A model generated the notes under the pieces. The model was not told the DNA's origin, did no database searches, and saw nothing but the letters and a program-made list of their open reading frames with translations. This document shows positions 33,476-44,894 of a stretch of 64,000 nt of DNA, piece by piece. The stretch spans positions 54,325,921 through 54,389,920 of the forward strand of contig CP092870.1 in assembly GCA_030710605.1 (NCBI GenBank). Reading direction: 5' to 3'. The position numbers and the translations under genes were made by a program. The DNA is from Cordylochernes scorpioides. Its lineage: Eukaryota > Arthropoda > Arachnida > Pseudoscorpiones > Chernetidae. Positions within the stretch are counted from its first letter, which is position 1, and each line of letters opens with the position of its first letter.

Positions 33476-33603
33476 ACAGTTTCTTCGTGCCATTTTCAGA
33501 TAAAGGATAAAGAAATTCACTCTATGTTGAAACAGGTCTATGATAAGTTTTATAGAACAATTCACATTTAGCTGGCTGTGAAATTTCCAATAAATGTTAT
33601 ATC

Positions 33604-33760
33604 TATGATGCATTAGCACGCCATCAGTTATCAAAATTGGAAACTATTATAGACGCGTATGATTCTTTAAAAAAAAAAAGGTCCTACCATGAATTTTTCC
33701 ATTGCAGTTTTATTAAAAAAAAAAAAAAAGAATCATACGCGTCTATAATAGTTTCCAACA
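33604..33760. mobile_element. Snapback MITE family K, copy 2
   Basis: Arms GGAAACTATTATAGACGCGT and complement, with A-rich inner parts, preceded by the same leader GATGCATTAGCACGCCATCA as copy 1. Confidence 0.7.
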
Positions 33761-33984
33761 TGTTATATCTCTTCAGCAATGCTGTGCGACCAAAAAGTAA
33801 TAAAAATAACATGGTTAACATAGGAGCCTCTAATGATGGGAAATAGGGTAGCCATTATTAAATGGGGCTAATATGCTTAAATATTTCGCCCAAGAGTAAA
33901 TGCATAATTTTCCCGACAGTGTGCCTAAACATTGATGGCAAAAATATATATAACTTTGAAAAGTGGAAAGTCTTTGTTATCGCC

Positions 33985-34150
33985 AGTTTTCTGTTTTTCT
34001 GAAAGAGACAGAGGCAACTTTATTCACATTTGGTGCCCTCGTGTATCACGGTGTATCAAATATCTTTCAGAGTTATTGTATGAATCCCGATATGTTGAAA
34101 GGTACAATTTCCGTAGGTTTTGGCCATGTGTCTATTTCTTGCTTATTATC
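33985..34150 (+). repeat. Family L copy
   Basis: Diverged unit with CACGGTGTATCAAATATCTT and GGTACAATTTCCGTAGGTTT. Confidence 0.4.
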
Positions 34151-34257
34151 TATTAAGGATAAGAGCATTTTTCAATAATATCAAGAAATATTAGAATAAT
34201 ATTGATTTGTCCTATTTTGTTGCTGGTATAAAATGATTTCTATATATAATAACTTAC

Positions 34258-34398
34258 CAATATTAATTTGACCATCATCAACATAAGGGTTCGTAGCATT
34301 ATTTCCAGCATCCCGAAAACTGCGAGCACTCAGAGTGAATTCGGAATCAACAGGATGTGATAGAGCTCTTTCTCCTAGTGTACCGTAGATTGGTTCAT
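34258..34398 (-). CDS. GMC oxidoreductase exon 5
   Basis: Acceptor GACCCTGTGTTACAG, 141 nt, donor GTAAGTTA. Phase 1 joining with exon 4 gives Asp165. It encodes residues 166-211, including HPVDSEFTLSARSFRDAG and PYVDDGQINIG, matching the region after signature 1 in insect GMC enzymes (an N-D/DxNG-like turn before the substrate loop). Confidence 0.88.
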
Positions 34399-34464
34399 CT
34401 GTAACACAGGGTCAACACATAGAAGTTAGTTTCAAGATTAACAACTCAATTTATAAAAATAAAG

Positions 34465-34600
34465 AAAACATATCCTGACCAGGCGCACATATGCTTTACA
34501 GAAGGCAGAGCACCATCTGGTGGAACAGAAATCAACTAAACATTGATTTAACCTGTTCCCTGATATTTGGTCAACCCAATTTCTTGATAAATCAACAAAA
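34465..34600 (+). repeat. Family S single arm
   Basis: CATATCCTGACCAGGCGCAC, CACCATCTGGTGGAACAGAA and CCTGTTCCCTGATATTTGGT. Confidence 0.65.
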
Positions 34601-34659
34601 CTCAATTTATATGTCAAACATATGCGGATGCCTTAAACATTTATAAAATTAATACAAAG

Positions 34660-35000
34660 CAATAACGCGCAATCTATATATATAAAATGAAAGGATTTAA
34701 GCACAAATGTTTCTTTTATATACAATACACTACTGTCCTAATAGCTTATGTCCATAGTTTTCTTTAAAAAAATATCTGAGATTCCACCCTTCAGTGATCC
34801 GTATATAAGCAGAATGATCCAATACAGTATTAAAGCTCTAAGAAGCGGTCTGGTAGATTAAATTGACTAAACCGCTGGGAGAGTTCACCACTGATGAGCC
34901 AAGTCCTCCCAATATATATTCTTTCACCGCAGTAAGGACAGTAAAAGTTGGTATGGTAAATAAAATTAACATTCGTGCTTAAATCCTTTCATTTTATATA
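34660..35000 (-). mobile_element. MITE family M2, complete copy
   Basis: About 320 bp with terminal inverted repeats ATAAAATGAAAGGATTTAAG and CTTAAATCCTTTCATTTTAT; interior with GCGGTCTGGTAGATTAAATT and the CACTGATGAG phrase. Confidence 0.7.
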
Positions 35001-35084
35001 AATAGAATTACATAGCAAACTTCTATATTTGCTCCATAATTCATTTGATATGTAGAGAATTCCATAATTCTATGTTGGAATTTG

Positions 35085-35740
35085 ATTACTTCAAGTTGAA
35101 TGCTTCATCAATTTTTATTGAATTATGAAATAAGGTATCTCCTTATCGTGCAACTGAAAGTTTCTGATAGCTATGTCCTTTTGACGTTTCAACGAACCAC
35201 TGATGTCCTTTACAAAAAGGTTGAAAGCTTATTAGTGAAATATTGTCGGCAGAACTTTACTAACAAGATTTATAATTTTTTTAAAAGAAACGTTGTTTAT
35301 CAAAAACGTTAAAAGACAATAAACTTCAATAAAAAGAGAAACATTATACAAAAGTGAAATTGTACTGGGATCAGGTGGATGTAGTAAGGAAAAAAGGCAT
35401 TACTGATAATGCAACTAAAAGTTACTGATGGCTTGCAGATTGGTAAACTATCAGTAAATTTTAGTTGCACGATAAGGATAAGACTTTTTTTTTTCTTAAT
35501 TTATTCAACTGATACAACTAAAATTTTATACTTTTGTACTATTTTTAACTTTTCATTGATTTTTATTGTCTTTTTGATTAATCCGCGAACCACAGTTGCT
35601 TTTTCAAAAATGTGGTAAGCTTGTTAGTAAAATATGGCTGACAATTTTTCACTAATAAGTTTCCACTATTTTTAAAAAGGACAACAGTGGGTTACCGAAA
35701 CATCAAAAAAACAAAATACATTTTTAAAATATTGCATATA
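35085..35740. repeat. Degenerate foldback family
   Basis: CTCCTTATCGTGCAACTGAA (35140) faces AGTTGCACGATAAGGATAAG (35462). GGGTTACCGAAACATC at 35687 and ACGTTTCAACGAACCACTG echo the Penelope terminal repeat, so this may be decayed Penelope sequence. 35740-35890 is AT-rich. Confidence 0.35.
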
Positions 35741-35889
35741 ATAATATCAACCAATTGACTAATATACATAGCAATAATTTTTCTTAAATACTAAAATATA
35801 AAACTTCATAAATAATCCTAAATATGCAAAAAATAGCTTATATATATATATATATATGTATAAATAAATATATTGCATATACTGGATAT

Positions 35890-36130
35890 AAATTATTGAT
35901 CGGCTGGTATTTCTAGGGGCAATACGCCTCTCTTTATCAAGGCTTTTCTTTGATTTAAACTAAATCACGCGGGCATGTGATCCACTCACGCTATACAAGA
36001 CTAAAGCAAGGAACCATTTAAATAAAATATATATAACTGTAAATACATGATTACTTGAAATTGTATCTAATATTCCTGTAGAAGGGCAGCTTGCGCCCGA
36101 AAGCTCGAATGATTTTTCAAATAAAGAAAC
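35890..36130. other. Two hammerhead-like relics, opposite orientation
   Basis: Minus: CCTTGATAAAGAGAGGCGTA, TTGCCCCTAGAAATACCAGC at 35905-35945. Plus: TTCCTGTAGAAGGGCAGCTT, GCGCCCGAAAGCTCG at 36071-36106, which has a perfect GGGC/GCCC stem before GAAA. Confidence 0.4.
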
Positions 36131-36214
36131 TTATCCTTTTTGAATCTATTCGTTATTATAATATTTTTAAAATGTGTTGAAAAATGGAGAATATCATACT
36201 TATATCATTAGATA

Positions 36215-36375
36215 GTAAAAATGCATATATTGGATTTAATAAAATATTTATTTTGCCAATATTTCCACTGGCTGAACGCGAACCTTTATCGAGGCATTAC
36301 ATTTTTGTATACACCTCGTAATGCCTCGATAAAGGTTGGCGTTCATGAATCTTTTATTCAATCCAATATATGCCT
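36215..36375. repeat. Snapback family N, complete
   Basis: ATGCATATATTGGATTTAAT and complement at the ends; GCCTCGATAAAGGTTGGCGT in the centre. Larger relative at 46940-47300. 36380-36720 holds no recognised feature. Confidence 0.6.
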
Positions 36376-36724
36376 TTTTACTATTTATAAAATGTGTAGC
36401 TGCTAGTAAAAATGCGTGTGAATGATCCTGCAAGGTGGTGCCAAGAGAGCCTGACATTTGAGTGGCCTACAAGACGGTGTAGTCCAGGCTGTACAGTGTG
36501 GAGCAGTACGTTTCACAAGGGGGTGTCATCCACGACGCCAATGGTCCTTCTGACATGGAAGTTGAAGTTATGTTCAACTTATATGTTCATTCTGTTCAGT
36601 GCTACCTATAATAAAGCTCTAACCTTTGTTGCATCCTTACAGACTCGCGTTGGTATCTTTGTGAAATCCTAAACAGACAAAGAGTACGAGCAGCGTCTAG
36701 GTACGATGTAACAATACGAATATT

Positions 36725-36925
36725 CCTTAGGCTTTGTTGTTGTCGTGTCCAATGAAGAACCTCAGATGTCTTCGTACATCTCTATCACAGCAGCAGTAAT
36801 GTCCTCTATCTTGGGTGTGTAAAGCTGCTTGGCTGGGCATGAGAATATGTGGGTAGGTGTTACTTCTACACCAGGACAATTTTTACATACTATATAGGTT
36901 CTTAGGCTTTGTCAATGCGTATAAT
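36725..36925 (+). repeat. 106-bp satellite unit plus flank
   Basis: One unit (TTGTTGTCGTGTCCAATGAA) followed by GAATATGTGGGTAGGTGTTA as in the 50-kb copy. Confidence 0.6.
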
Positions 36926-37084
36926 GTTATTAAATCGATCAGTTTCTATTTTCCTATTTTTGTGTTTTACCTTATTCTCCTATAGAAAAATGCTTTTGCT
37001 CTCGAAAGTTATGTAATGTTGATAATAAATTTTTTATAATCCTAGATATTACACGTTTTTCTGTCTAAAGTGAAGGGAACTTCT

Positions 37085-37335
37085 TTTGCATAATTGTATC
37101 AAATTATCTTGCTCTTGAAGCTCTGTTCTCTAGGAGTAAAAAGAATAAATATAATACATTGGCCCTGTACAAGTTCACAGGGCTGCGCAAAAGAAGAAAC
37201 ATTGAGAAACGAGAGCCGTATGTAAATGGTTATGTAAATGAACGATGTATATAAATAACTAAATAATCTTTTCTAAGCAATTATGCACATGGGGGAATTC
37301 TGTGTAGGGCATATGTTCCCATCAAAAGGCTTGTG
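37085..37335 (+). repeat. LINE 3' tail copy
   Basis: AATACATTGGCCCTGTACAA and ATCAAAAGGCTTGTGG, aligned with 33185-33475. Confidence 0.55.
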
Positions 37336-37444
37336 GTATTTTTTAATAATCATATTTCCATAAACCTAATGTATTCATTTTACAGATATTCTATAACCAT
37401 TGATACCATGCATAAAGAATCTAAACTATACCTGGGTCCTGATA

Positions 37445-37779
37445 TACCAATTCTATTCTTTACGACCTAAAATTATATATATAGACAAATGTAAAGGCAT
37501 ACATGTATGACAGCGCAAGTGTCCCTAGGGGGATTCGGCGCTTTAAATTGAAATAAATAAAAAAGTAAAAACTTATTATAATCAAAATCAAAGTTTTTCC
37601 GGATAAATTGTTGATTGGAAGTTGGTATAGAATAAATATAGCTACATCAACCAATTATTTAATTCTCGACATTTCAAGTGACTCGGTGTTACGATCATTC
37701 CCTGAGGAGAGTGATAGCAAGTCACTGAAAGGTCAGCAATTGAATAGCTAGGTTGATGTAGCTATATTTTTCTAAAAAA
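37445..37779. mobile_element. Insertion beside exon 4 with long flanking duplication
   Basis: 335 bp between 31-bp direct repeats (37414-37444, 37780-37810). Holds a block like 51830-51950 (ATACATGTATGACAGCGCAA) and a small foldback 37636-37772 with ends ATAGCTACATCAACC. Confidence 0.6.
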
Positions 37780-37797
37780 AAAGAATATCAACTATAC

Positions 37798-37984
37798 CTG
37801 GGTCCTGATACTCCAAGTAGTCCTCCAGCGAAACAAAGTAAGGAAGAACATCGTCCCAACCCCATCCTGTAGCTCCAAATTTCTCAACCCAAGTGTCGAA
37901 ATCTTTCTTATTTCCTCGGGAGTAGAACATGACGTTAACCGCACTTCCTCCACCAGCTGCTTTGCCAACAACCAGATGGCATCT
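37798..37984 (-). CDS. GMC oxidoreductase exon 4 (GMC signature 1)
   Basis: Acceptor GAATGTGCAG, 187 nt, donor GTATAGTT. It encodes residues 103-164 including [11 protein letters not shown], then [13 protein letters not shown] and [14 protein letters not shown], all hallmark GMC segments. Relative to the family box PRGKxLGGSSxxN, Arg is Val108 and Leu is Ala112. The donor region is duplicated: 37414-37444 repeats 37780-37810 (31 bp, two mismatches), flanking a 335-bp insertion. Confidence 0.92.
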
Positions 37985-38089
37985 CTGCACATTCCTTCAT
38001 TTATTACATGCTGAGATAATCATGGGTAATTAGGTTGGACATTTGTGTTATAATTATAGCAACAAGCAATCCAGAGTTAAGTTTCTTGC

Positions 38090-38720
38090 ATAATTTTTAT
38101 TTCTTCAGCTTTCGGGCTAAGATGCCCTTCAAAATAAATACCTAGAAGTATAAGTTCCCGATATATATACTCTCAGAAAATTCGGAATTTCTTTTTATCC
38201 AGCCTCCGGGCTAAGATGCTATTCGACAGAAGCACCTAGAAGTATAACTCACAGCTAACTATACATACCTAAAATTCGTCATTTTATTTCTCTATCTTTC
38301 GGGCTTACATGCTCTTCAACAGGAGTACCTAGAAGTATAACTCACAACTAACTATAGACACCGAAAATTAGTAATTCTATTCCTCTATCTTTCGGGCTAA
38401 CATGACCTTCAACAGGAGTACCTAGAAGTATAACTTACAGCTAACTATACACTCCTAAAATTAGTAATTTTATTCCTCTATCTTTCGGGCTAACATGCTC
38501 TTAAACAGGAGTACCTAGAAGTATAACTTACAGCTAACTATACACTCCTAAAATTATTAATTTTATTCCTCTATCTTTCGGGCTAACATGCTCTTCAACA
38601 GAAATACTTAGAAGTATAACTTCCAGCTAACTATATACTCCGAATGAGCGGAATTCTATTTTTCTAACTTTCGGGCTAACAAGCTCTTCAACAAGAGGGC
38701 AAGGTATACTTATATGTACT
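38090..38720 (-). repeat. 93-bp tandem array of hammerhead-like units
   Basis: Seven units whose CTTTCGGGCTAACATGCTCT blocks start at 38109, 38203, 38296, 38389, 38482, 38575 and 38668. On the minus strand each unit has CTCCTGTTGAAGAGCATGTT, AGCCC, GAAAGATAGAG. Stem II is imperfect in most units and the first box is CUGUUGA. A single plus-orientation motif follows at 38719-38757. Confidence 0.8.
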
Positions 38721-38769
38721 CCTGTTGAAGGGCATGTTAGCCTGAAATCTAGAGAAAAATAAATGGTGC

Positions 38770-39415
38770 AAGGAACTTAGCCCTGAATTGTTTCTTGATA
38801 AACTTTTAACCTATAAGTAAGGGATAAATGAACGCTTATTTTAATATTTTCGATTGAAAATAGTATTTTATATATATTAAACATATAATTAATTATTTCA
38901 AGTGTTTTGAAAAAAAAAAAAAAAATTCATTATGTTGTTAATTATCGATTGAAAAATTGTAGCATTTCGATATAAAATATATTTTTTGGCTTATATACTT
39001 AACACAACATTATAAAAGTAAGAAATGATTAAATGCAAAAGATTATATATCTAAATACAAAAGGTTATTTAAAAATTAAAGACTATCATTTGTTCTTAAT
39101 ATCAAAACATTCTTCTTTGTTCTTCATTTATCTTTAAAATAAATTAGGCAAATTAAAAGTTATTATCAATTCAAAGTTGGTAGGTAAACGTAGAAATCTG
39201 GATATGGGATAGTTTATCAAGGTAATAGTCCTATTGAACAATTGGTATTAAAATTTATATATATGTTTATATTGAAGTTTGCTAATGTGAGGTGTTTCAA
39301 TTATTATGTTTAAATAAATACACGATGTCTTTTCGTATTATTTTTCCTATTACACCTGGTACTCTTCAAAACATTTAAAAATCAAGCAATGTAAAGTATA
39401 GGTGACCGAGACATG
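38770..39415. other. Intron 3 sequence, unassigned
   Basis: AT-rich with an A17-class run at 38910-38925; no gene or repeat recognised. Confidence 0.35.
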
Positions 39416-39416
39416 T

Positions 39417-39475
39417 ATTCATTGGCGCCCAATACAATCACTAGGGGGGAGGGGGGGGGGGGGGGGGGGGAGAAG
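39417..39475. other. Primer-binding-like sequence and poly(G) tract
   Basis: ATTGGCGCCCAATACAATCA resembles a retroelement primer-binding site, but no LTR is found. It is followed by an almost pure G run (39446-39471). 39480-40575 shows no recognised feature. Confidence 0.3.
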
Positions 39476-40575
39476 TCCGACCACCACTTCCTGCGGTCCC
39501 ACTGAACCCTTGGAGTATTTGATCAAATTATGGTCCGTTTCCAAGGTGACTAGCGTGGCAACGGCACCCATTTTCCAATGAAGAATAACAACCCACCTTA
39601 GAAAATTCCGAATACCATCTGGAGACAATGGTTTCAGGCTATGAACATCTGATCAGTCCAGAATGGCTTAAATTCCAAATTTGTCATCTTTAGGGATGAG
39701 GAGTGCTTTACCCTACAGTACCTCTTCACGATAACATTATTTGTAGATGTCCTGCAAGTGTGGAGTCACCTGGTGGCTGCTAAATCTTCTATAGAGAATT
39801 TAGGTCAGACCGTCCAGTTCTACTGCACCACTTGCCACCTTGGCTTCAGCTCCGAGGCCCGGTTCTCAGTGCACAAAACAATCACTATAGGTAATGCGCC
39901 AGTATAACGATGTCAAATGTATGGTGTGCCTTCTCTACAGTTGAATCAATCACGGATGTATCCATTAATGGTGCTGCAAACAGAATCTGTAATAGTATGA
40001 CGCCATATCTATGTAAATGTTTATCGTTGATTACATCATCTAATGTTCTCCTCTCTGTGATGTATCGTCAAGTGTAGCCAAGTCAACAAGCTAACTAGTC
40101 CATTCTGCTGTGAACGTCTTTGAGTTGTTCGTGTATAGACACTTTTTGACTTGAAAACAACTTGATTCAAGGATCTTGACGTTTCTGTATGATTTAATAA
40201 GGCCATGAAGGTAAAATATCGGTCTTCTCGGCTGTTAGTGATAGCTGAGAACCAGTACATCGTTCCGTATGACCGTCATGAACCATCGATTCTATATTCT
40301 ACTAACAATCATGGAATCTCAACCAACGCAATCAACAATACTGCAATATGATAAACTGTAATTCAGGTTGGCTACAATTATACTTCTGTCAAACTGAGAA
40401 GCGTATTTTTTACTTAGTACTTCTTGGTTTTATGACCTGAATGTATCTTGTAGAGAACATTAAAGGTGATGCAATCCTTGCTGGTCATGATTGTTGACAA
40501 GAGGATAGAATCAAACGACATCAAAGTAAATTATTAATATTTGCAATGAAAGATGATAAAAGCATTGTTCATGAG

Positions 40576-42126
40576 TAGGGCCTCCAATCCCGGGATCCCG
40601 GAGCCAAATAATGATCCCGAAATCCCGGGATTCTGCTCGAAAAATCCCGGGATTACTGGTTTGTGCATGAAACCCAGCGCAAAAATATAATTTTCTTAAG
40701 CAGTTTGGTATATTTTGGTGATCAAACAGATGATGAGATAGCACACTTTTGACGTTTTGTGTATACAGCTGCATTCCGGGTCTTTTTTTTTTTTTTGAGA
40801 GATTTGAAATTATTTCCGTGCACTAATGACGAAGGGTTATTCTGCAAGATATTTCCAAAATGGCAGCCTCTAGAATGAGAGTATGCAGCAGTATACATGG
40901 AGGGGGCCCCAGTTTTTGTTGACATGCAAATAGTGGCTTCTTAGATAGTAGCGGCATCCCTTTATTTTTGTGGCGGACCTGCGTGTAACATGGACCCGCC
41001 ACTAACCTCTTATCTGGGCTCCAAATTGTTTTATATATATTTTTAAAACTATATTCATACTCTATCCTGTACTCTGTATGCATGGGTAATCATGAACGCA
41101 CTGCTCTGCTGTTCATTTTGTGAAACTCTCGCTAGCTTTTTTGTCAATTTAATTTAAATTAAATTTATTTAATGTCATTTCATTAAATGTTTCGTCACTA
41201 TCAAGCATCAGCCTAAAGTAGTTTTCAACTTATACGAACATAAAACAAAGTCTCTAAAACAATATAATCGGACCTTGTTATTTCTCAATAGAAAACGCGT
41301 TGGACATTTTTGGTAAGCTTATAACTTCTTGATTGTGATGGCGAAGTTTATTCCTTTTGAACCAGAAGGAATCTGGTGTTATTACCTACGAGACGGATCT
41401 GGCCGTGTAAAATTCAAAATGCACAGTGTATAGCGTGCAATAGGATTTTGTAATGCGTCGGTGGGTCAACAAAAGGGCTGCATGTACATCAGAAGGCGGT
41501 CCACGGAATCGAAACTTCGAAGAGAAAAGTTAAAGACGAAGTTGATACACAGACCCCTGCAAAAAAGACCCCCAAGATATCAATTCTCGATCATTTTTCG
41601 TCTGTTTCCATCGATCGATTGCTTGATACTGTGCTAGCTAGAATGATAGCTCTCGACGAATTGCCATTCTCCGTCTTTATCACATCAAAGGATCTACGCA
41701 AGTGCCTCAATGCTCTTGGACATGAAATTCCTCTCTCCGCAGAGACCATTAAGATTAAAGTGTGTCGTAATTACAAGGTAATATATTACTTTGAATGGAT
41801 TACTGCCCAACACTGCATTAAGAGATGTGGTCTAAGAGTTCCAAGAACAGTATTTTTTTTCCAGATGTGTGTACAATAATTGACAGATAATTTCAAACTG
41901 TAACCCAAAAGCAGTGATTTTTTTTATAAGCAGGCGCAAAATATATGGCTTTCAGGTTGTTTTCATCGAAGTAAGTGCCACGTCATTGGCACTATATAAA
42001 AGAAAAAATTTAAAATACAACGAACGAAACGATATACCTCTTGGCGTAGAAAGACGAAAATGTTTTTCAATCCCGGGATATCCTGAATCCCGGGATTGAA
42101 AATATGTACCGGGATTGGAGGCCCTA
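40576..42126 (+). mobile_element. hAT transposon, non-autonomous
   Basis: 1,551 bp with ends TAGGGCCTCCAATCCCGG and the complement, flanked by an exact 8-bp duplication TTCATGAG (40568-40575, 42127-42134). Subterminal CCCGGGAT repeats are visible at both ends. The duplication length, ends and coding remnant fit hAT. Confidence 0.9.
41341..41784 (+). pseudogene. hAT transposase N-terminal fragment
   Basis: After frameshifts, ILDHFSSVSIDRLLDTVLAR, ALDELPFSVFITSKDLRKCL and IPLSAETIKIKV are readable, preceded by a zinc-finger-like stretch with Cys-x2-Cys and GSTKGLHVHQ. The segment resembles the N-terminal part of hAT transposases; the catalytic and dimerisation parts are deleted. Confidence 0.65.
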
Positions 42127-42487
42127 TTCATGAGAAACTAGTTCATGTAATATGGGTGAAATATAGGGTTAAAGCCATTCAATATTTTGAAAATAAAGTT
42201 AATATTACATCATGGGCTATGATTTGAAACTATGCCTTATTGATCCATTGTTAAGCATATTTTACACCAGGCATCAGAACTAAACGACGTTTCAAATGTA
42301 ATTTCTATATGAGTAACCTGATGTATACAATCTCTTCTTTAATATACATTTTAGGTTTCGTTACCGACGCCTATTTTGCATAAAAGCATTTAAATTCTAA
42401 TTATTTGCATAAATAAGCATCGTCCGATTATCTTATAAACCTGTCACTTTCTTAGTATAGAAATTTTAATGGCCAGTAGTATGTTTA

Positions 42488-42645
42488 TATACACTCATGG
42501 ACAAAACTTAAGAAAGTGGAAAATATTTGATGTCACCAATTTTTTTTTTCTTGTCCCAGGTCTGGACTTCAAGTCTAGACCAGATCCAGAAGGCCACTTT
42601 ATCACCTCGATGACCACAGCTGAGTCGGTGTAGATGTCTGTTCGG
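42488..42645 (+). repeat. Family L terminal copy
   Basis: TACACTCATGGACAAAACTT at the edge and GGTCTGGACTTCAAGTCTAG palindrome. 42130-42488 and 42650-43055 hold nothing recognised. Confidence 0.45.
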
Positions 42646-43054
42646 TAATGCCCGATGCATTGCATGATGTTTTTTTAATAAAGGAAAATTTCTTTAAAAA
42701 GAGATATTACGCGTCAAAAATAGTTTGAATTTTTCTAACAAATATCGGGATAATGTATCACATGTTATTATCATGTATAAAAAAATACTTTTTATTAGAA
42801 ATTTTGTATTTTAGATAGTTTGAAATTAATTTTGTAATTAATTATTTCCATAAACAATATTTTATATAAACATTTGATATGAAAACAGAGTTCTTAGAAC
42901 ATGAAATTTCAATGATTTCAATTAATATAAAGATGATTGTTCTCTATAAATATAAGATATTGAATATTAATAGCATTAATATATTTTTAGGATTGGAGAA
43001 TGGATTATTATATATTCACAATTTTATATTCATAAATATAGATTTTAAAATCGA

Positions 43055-43335
43055 AAAAAGGCATATCCTGACCACGTTCACATGAACCTTTTTGATGGCA
43101 GATGGTTGATTTAACCTGTTCCTTGATATTTTGGTCGTAAAAGTATAGTCTGACGAGGGTCAACAGCCCAAAATGCGTTATTGGTTGACTTTTCTTGATT
43201 TATCAAGAAAATGGGTTGGCCAAATATCAGGAAACAGGCTAAATCAACGTTTAGTTGATTTCAGTTCCACCAGATGGCGCTCTGCCATCAAAAAGTTCAA
43301 TTGAAAGTGGTCAGGATATGCCTTTTCTGATTTTA
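43055..43335. repeat. Family S foldback, complete
   Basis: GGCATATCCTGACCACGTTC and CAGGATATGCCTTTTCTGAT at the ends, with TTGATTTAACCTGTTCCTTG opposite CAAGAAAATGGGTTGGCCAA. Confidence 0.7.
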
Positions 43336-43664
43336 ATAGAAAACACCTGACCTATTTTTATTAATTTATTTTTTTATTATTTTTTTTCAAAGATAGATAT
43401 AGATATAGTAAAAAATTCAAAATTGCGAGGAGTGAAGAGTTTATGTTTATGTAGTGGAGACCAGTCGTACAATAGACATTCGTTATACCGAACATTAAAT
43501 ATGTATTAGAAACTGTGAAAATAGATATGAAATTTTCCAACATATGAATTCCACTGGATACTCATTTAACTTTGCCCAAGCCACTTCCCTTTATCTAAAT
43601 ATCAAAAACAAAACCAACGCATATAATATAAGCAATATTTTTGAAACCTTTTTTTTTTTTAATT

Positions 43665-43760
43665 ATTATTATTGTATTTTCCCTAGTACACGTGGTACAG
43701 GCCATGATAATCATGGTGGCTAGAATTTAGCGACTGCTTTTACTCTAAGTGCACCACATT
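43665..43760 (-). mobile_element. SINE 3' fragment
   Basis: CCCTAGTACACGTGGTACAG and ATGATAATCATGGTGG, the 3' end of the SINE, with an A/T tail. It ends 72 bp from exon 3. Confidence 0.7.
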
Positions 43761-43831
43761 ATCTTTATCTTCATACTTCTATGTATTAAAAAATAGAGAT
43801 ACGGCTAGAGAAATTAGATTTCACAATTTAC

Positions 43832-44034
43832 CTTTTCTTCTAAACCAAGACAATATTGGTTTGAAGGAACAGCTAGGTATTTCCGAGTGTAGTCAAAATA
43901 CTTTATCCAGATTAGTTGAAGAGAAGGGATATCATTGAGTAGCCCCATTGGGACTCCATATTCCAGGAGTAGAACAGTTGAACCGTCCGCAGAAAGTCTG
44001 TTAGCCAGAACACATCCAGCAGTTCCAGCCCCCA
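43832..44034 (-). CDS. GMC oxidoreductase exon 3 (FAD-binding GxGxxG)
   Basis: Acceptor TTTGATGCAG, 203 nt, donor GTAAATTG. It begins by completing the Val codon and reads GAGTAGCVLANRLSADGS, the classic GMC dinucleotide-binding loop, then VLLLEYG with the conserved acidic residue E59. It ends LGLEEK in phase 0, continuing as RCH in exon 4, where the family typically has KRCxWPRGK. Only 54 bp from the donor, repeat debris (a SINE fragment) begins. Confidence 0.92.
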
Positions 44035-44092
44035 CTGCATCAAATAGAATCAAAATTAGCTAGATGTTACCTAACTATGACAGTTTTATAAG

Positions 44093-44724
44093 TTTGTGGC
44101 GACCGCACTTTGCTTCAGTGAGCGCGAACTGGGACAAAGCTCAATTAAACATACGGGCAATAGTGTGGTGGCCTCGGCAACCGCGAGCGGCAACATGACT
44201 ACGCATTCGCGGACGGCATCCGGGACTTTCTGGTCACTCGCCTTGTAAACAACAAGACTTGCTTCGAACGGTCGTACTTCTTTTCTCTTTACATTTCTGG
44301 CTTTAAATAAATAATTTTATTTTATAATTTTATCAGCAGCCTTTCCACAAGCCACACCAACACGCACGCAAACATCCCACATTGTCTGCTTATTATAAAA
44401 AACTAGTGTGGGATGGTTGCGTTCGTGGTGGTGTGGCTTGTGGAAAGGCCGCTGATAAAATTAGAATTATTTTTATAAAATAAATTAATTTATTTGAAGC
44501 CTCGACATATATATATAGAAGTAACAGCCGCTGTAAGTAAACCTTGTTGTTCGAACGACGCGCGTGCTAAGAGTCCTGGATGCCGCCCGCGCATGCGTAG
44601 TGAGGTGTTCTCCAAGTCGCGCTTGCCGAGGCGTAGTGAGGCCGCCACACTACTGCCCATATGTGTAGTGAAGCTTTATCCGCGCTCGCTGAAGCAAAGT
44701 GTGTTCGCCACACTAGTAATTCGT
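44093..44724. repeat. GC-rich long foldback element
   Basis: Outer arms TTTGTGGCGACCGCACTTTG (44094) and complement to 44722 carry about 200 bp of GC-rich sequence each, with repeated GCGTAGTGAGG phrases. The centre (44320-44460) is a second hairpin with TCAGCAGCCTTTCCACAAGC. It lies in intron 2, 60 bp from exon 3. Confidence 0.75.
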
Positions 44725-44894
44725 GAGATGAAGAGAGTCTTTTAAACGTTTTTTTTTCTTTTAGCCAATCTTTTGTTGGTAGATAACAATAATTATTTTC
44801 TTTCTTAAATATAAATTTTTATTTTTTTTTGAAAGTACAAAAATAACATAAATTTTCAGATAAATCTATTTTAAAATTACTTAGTTAAAATTAC

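Noticed and set aside
34860..34900. CTGATGAG in the M2 MITE as a hammerhead core
   Set aside because: No GAAA follows at stem II distance; the phrase lies in a hairpin loop (GGGAGGTTT/AAACCCTCC in the 23.7-kb copy).
39417..39436. Retrovirus-type primer-binding site
   Set aside because: Kept only as a resemblance; no LTR boundary, gag frame or second LTR is near it.
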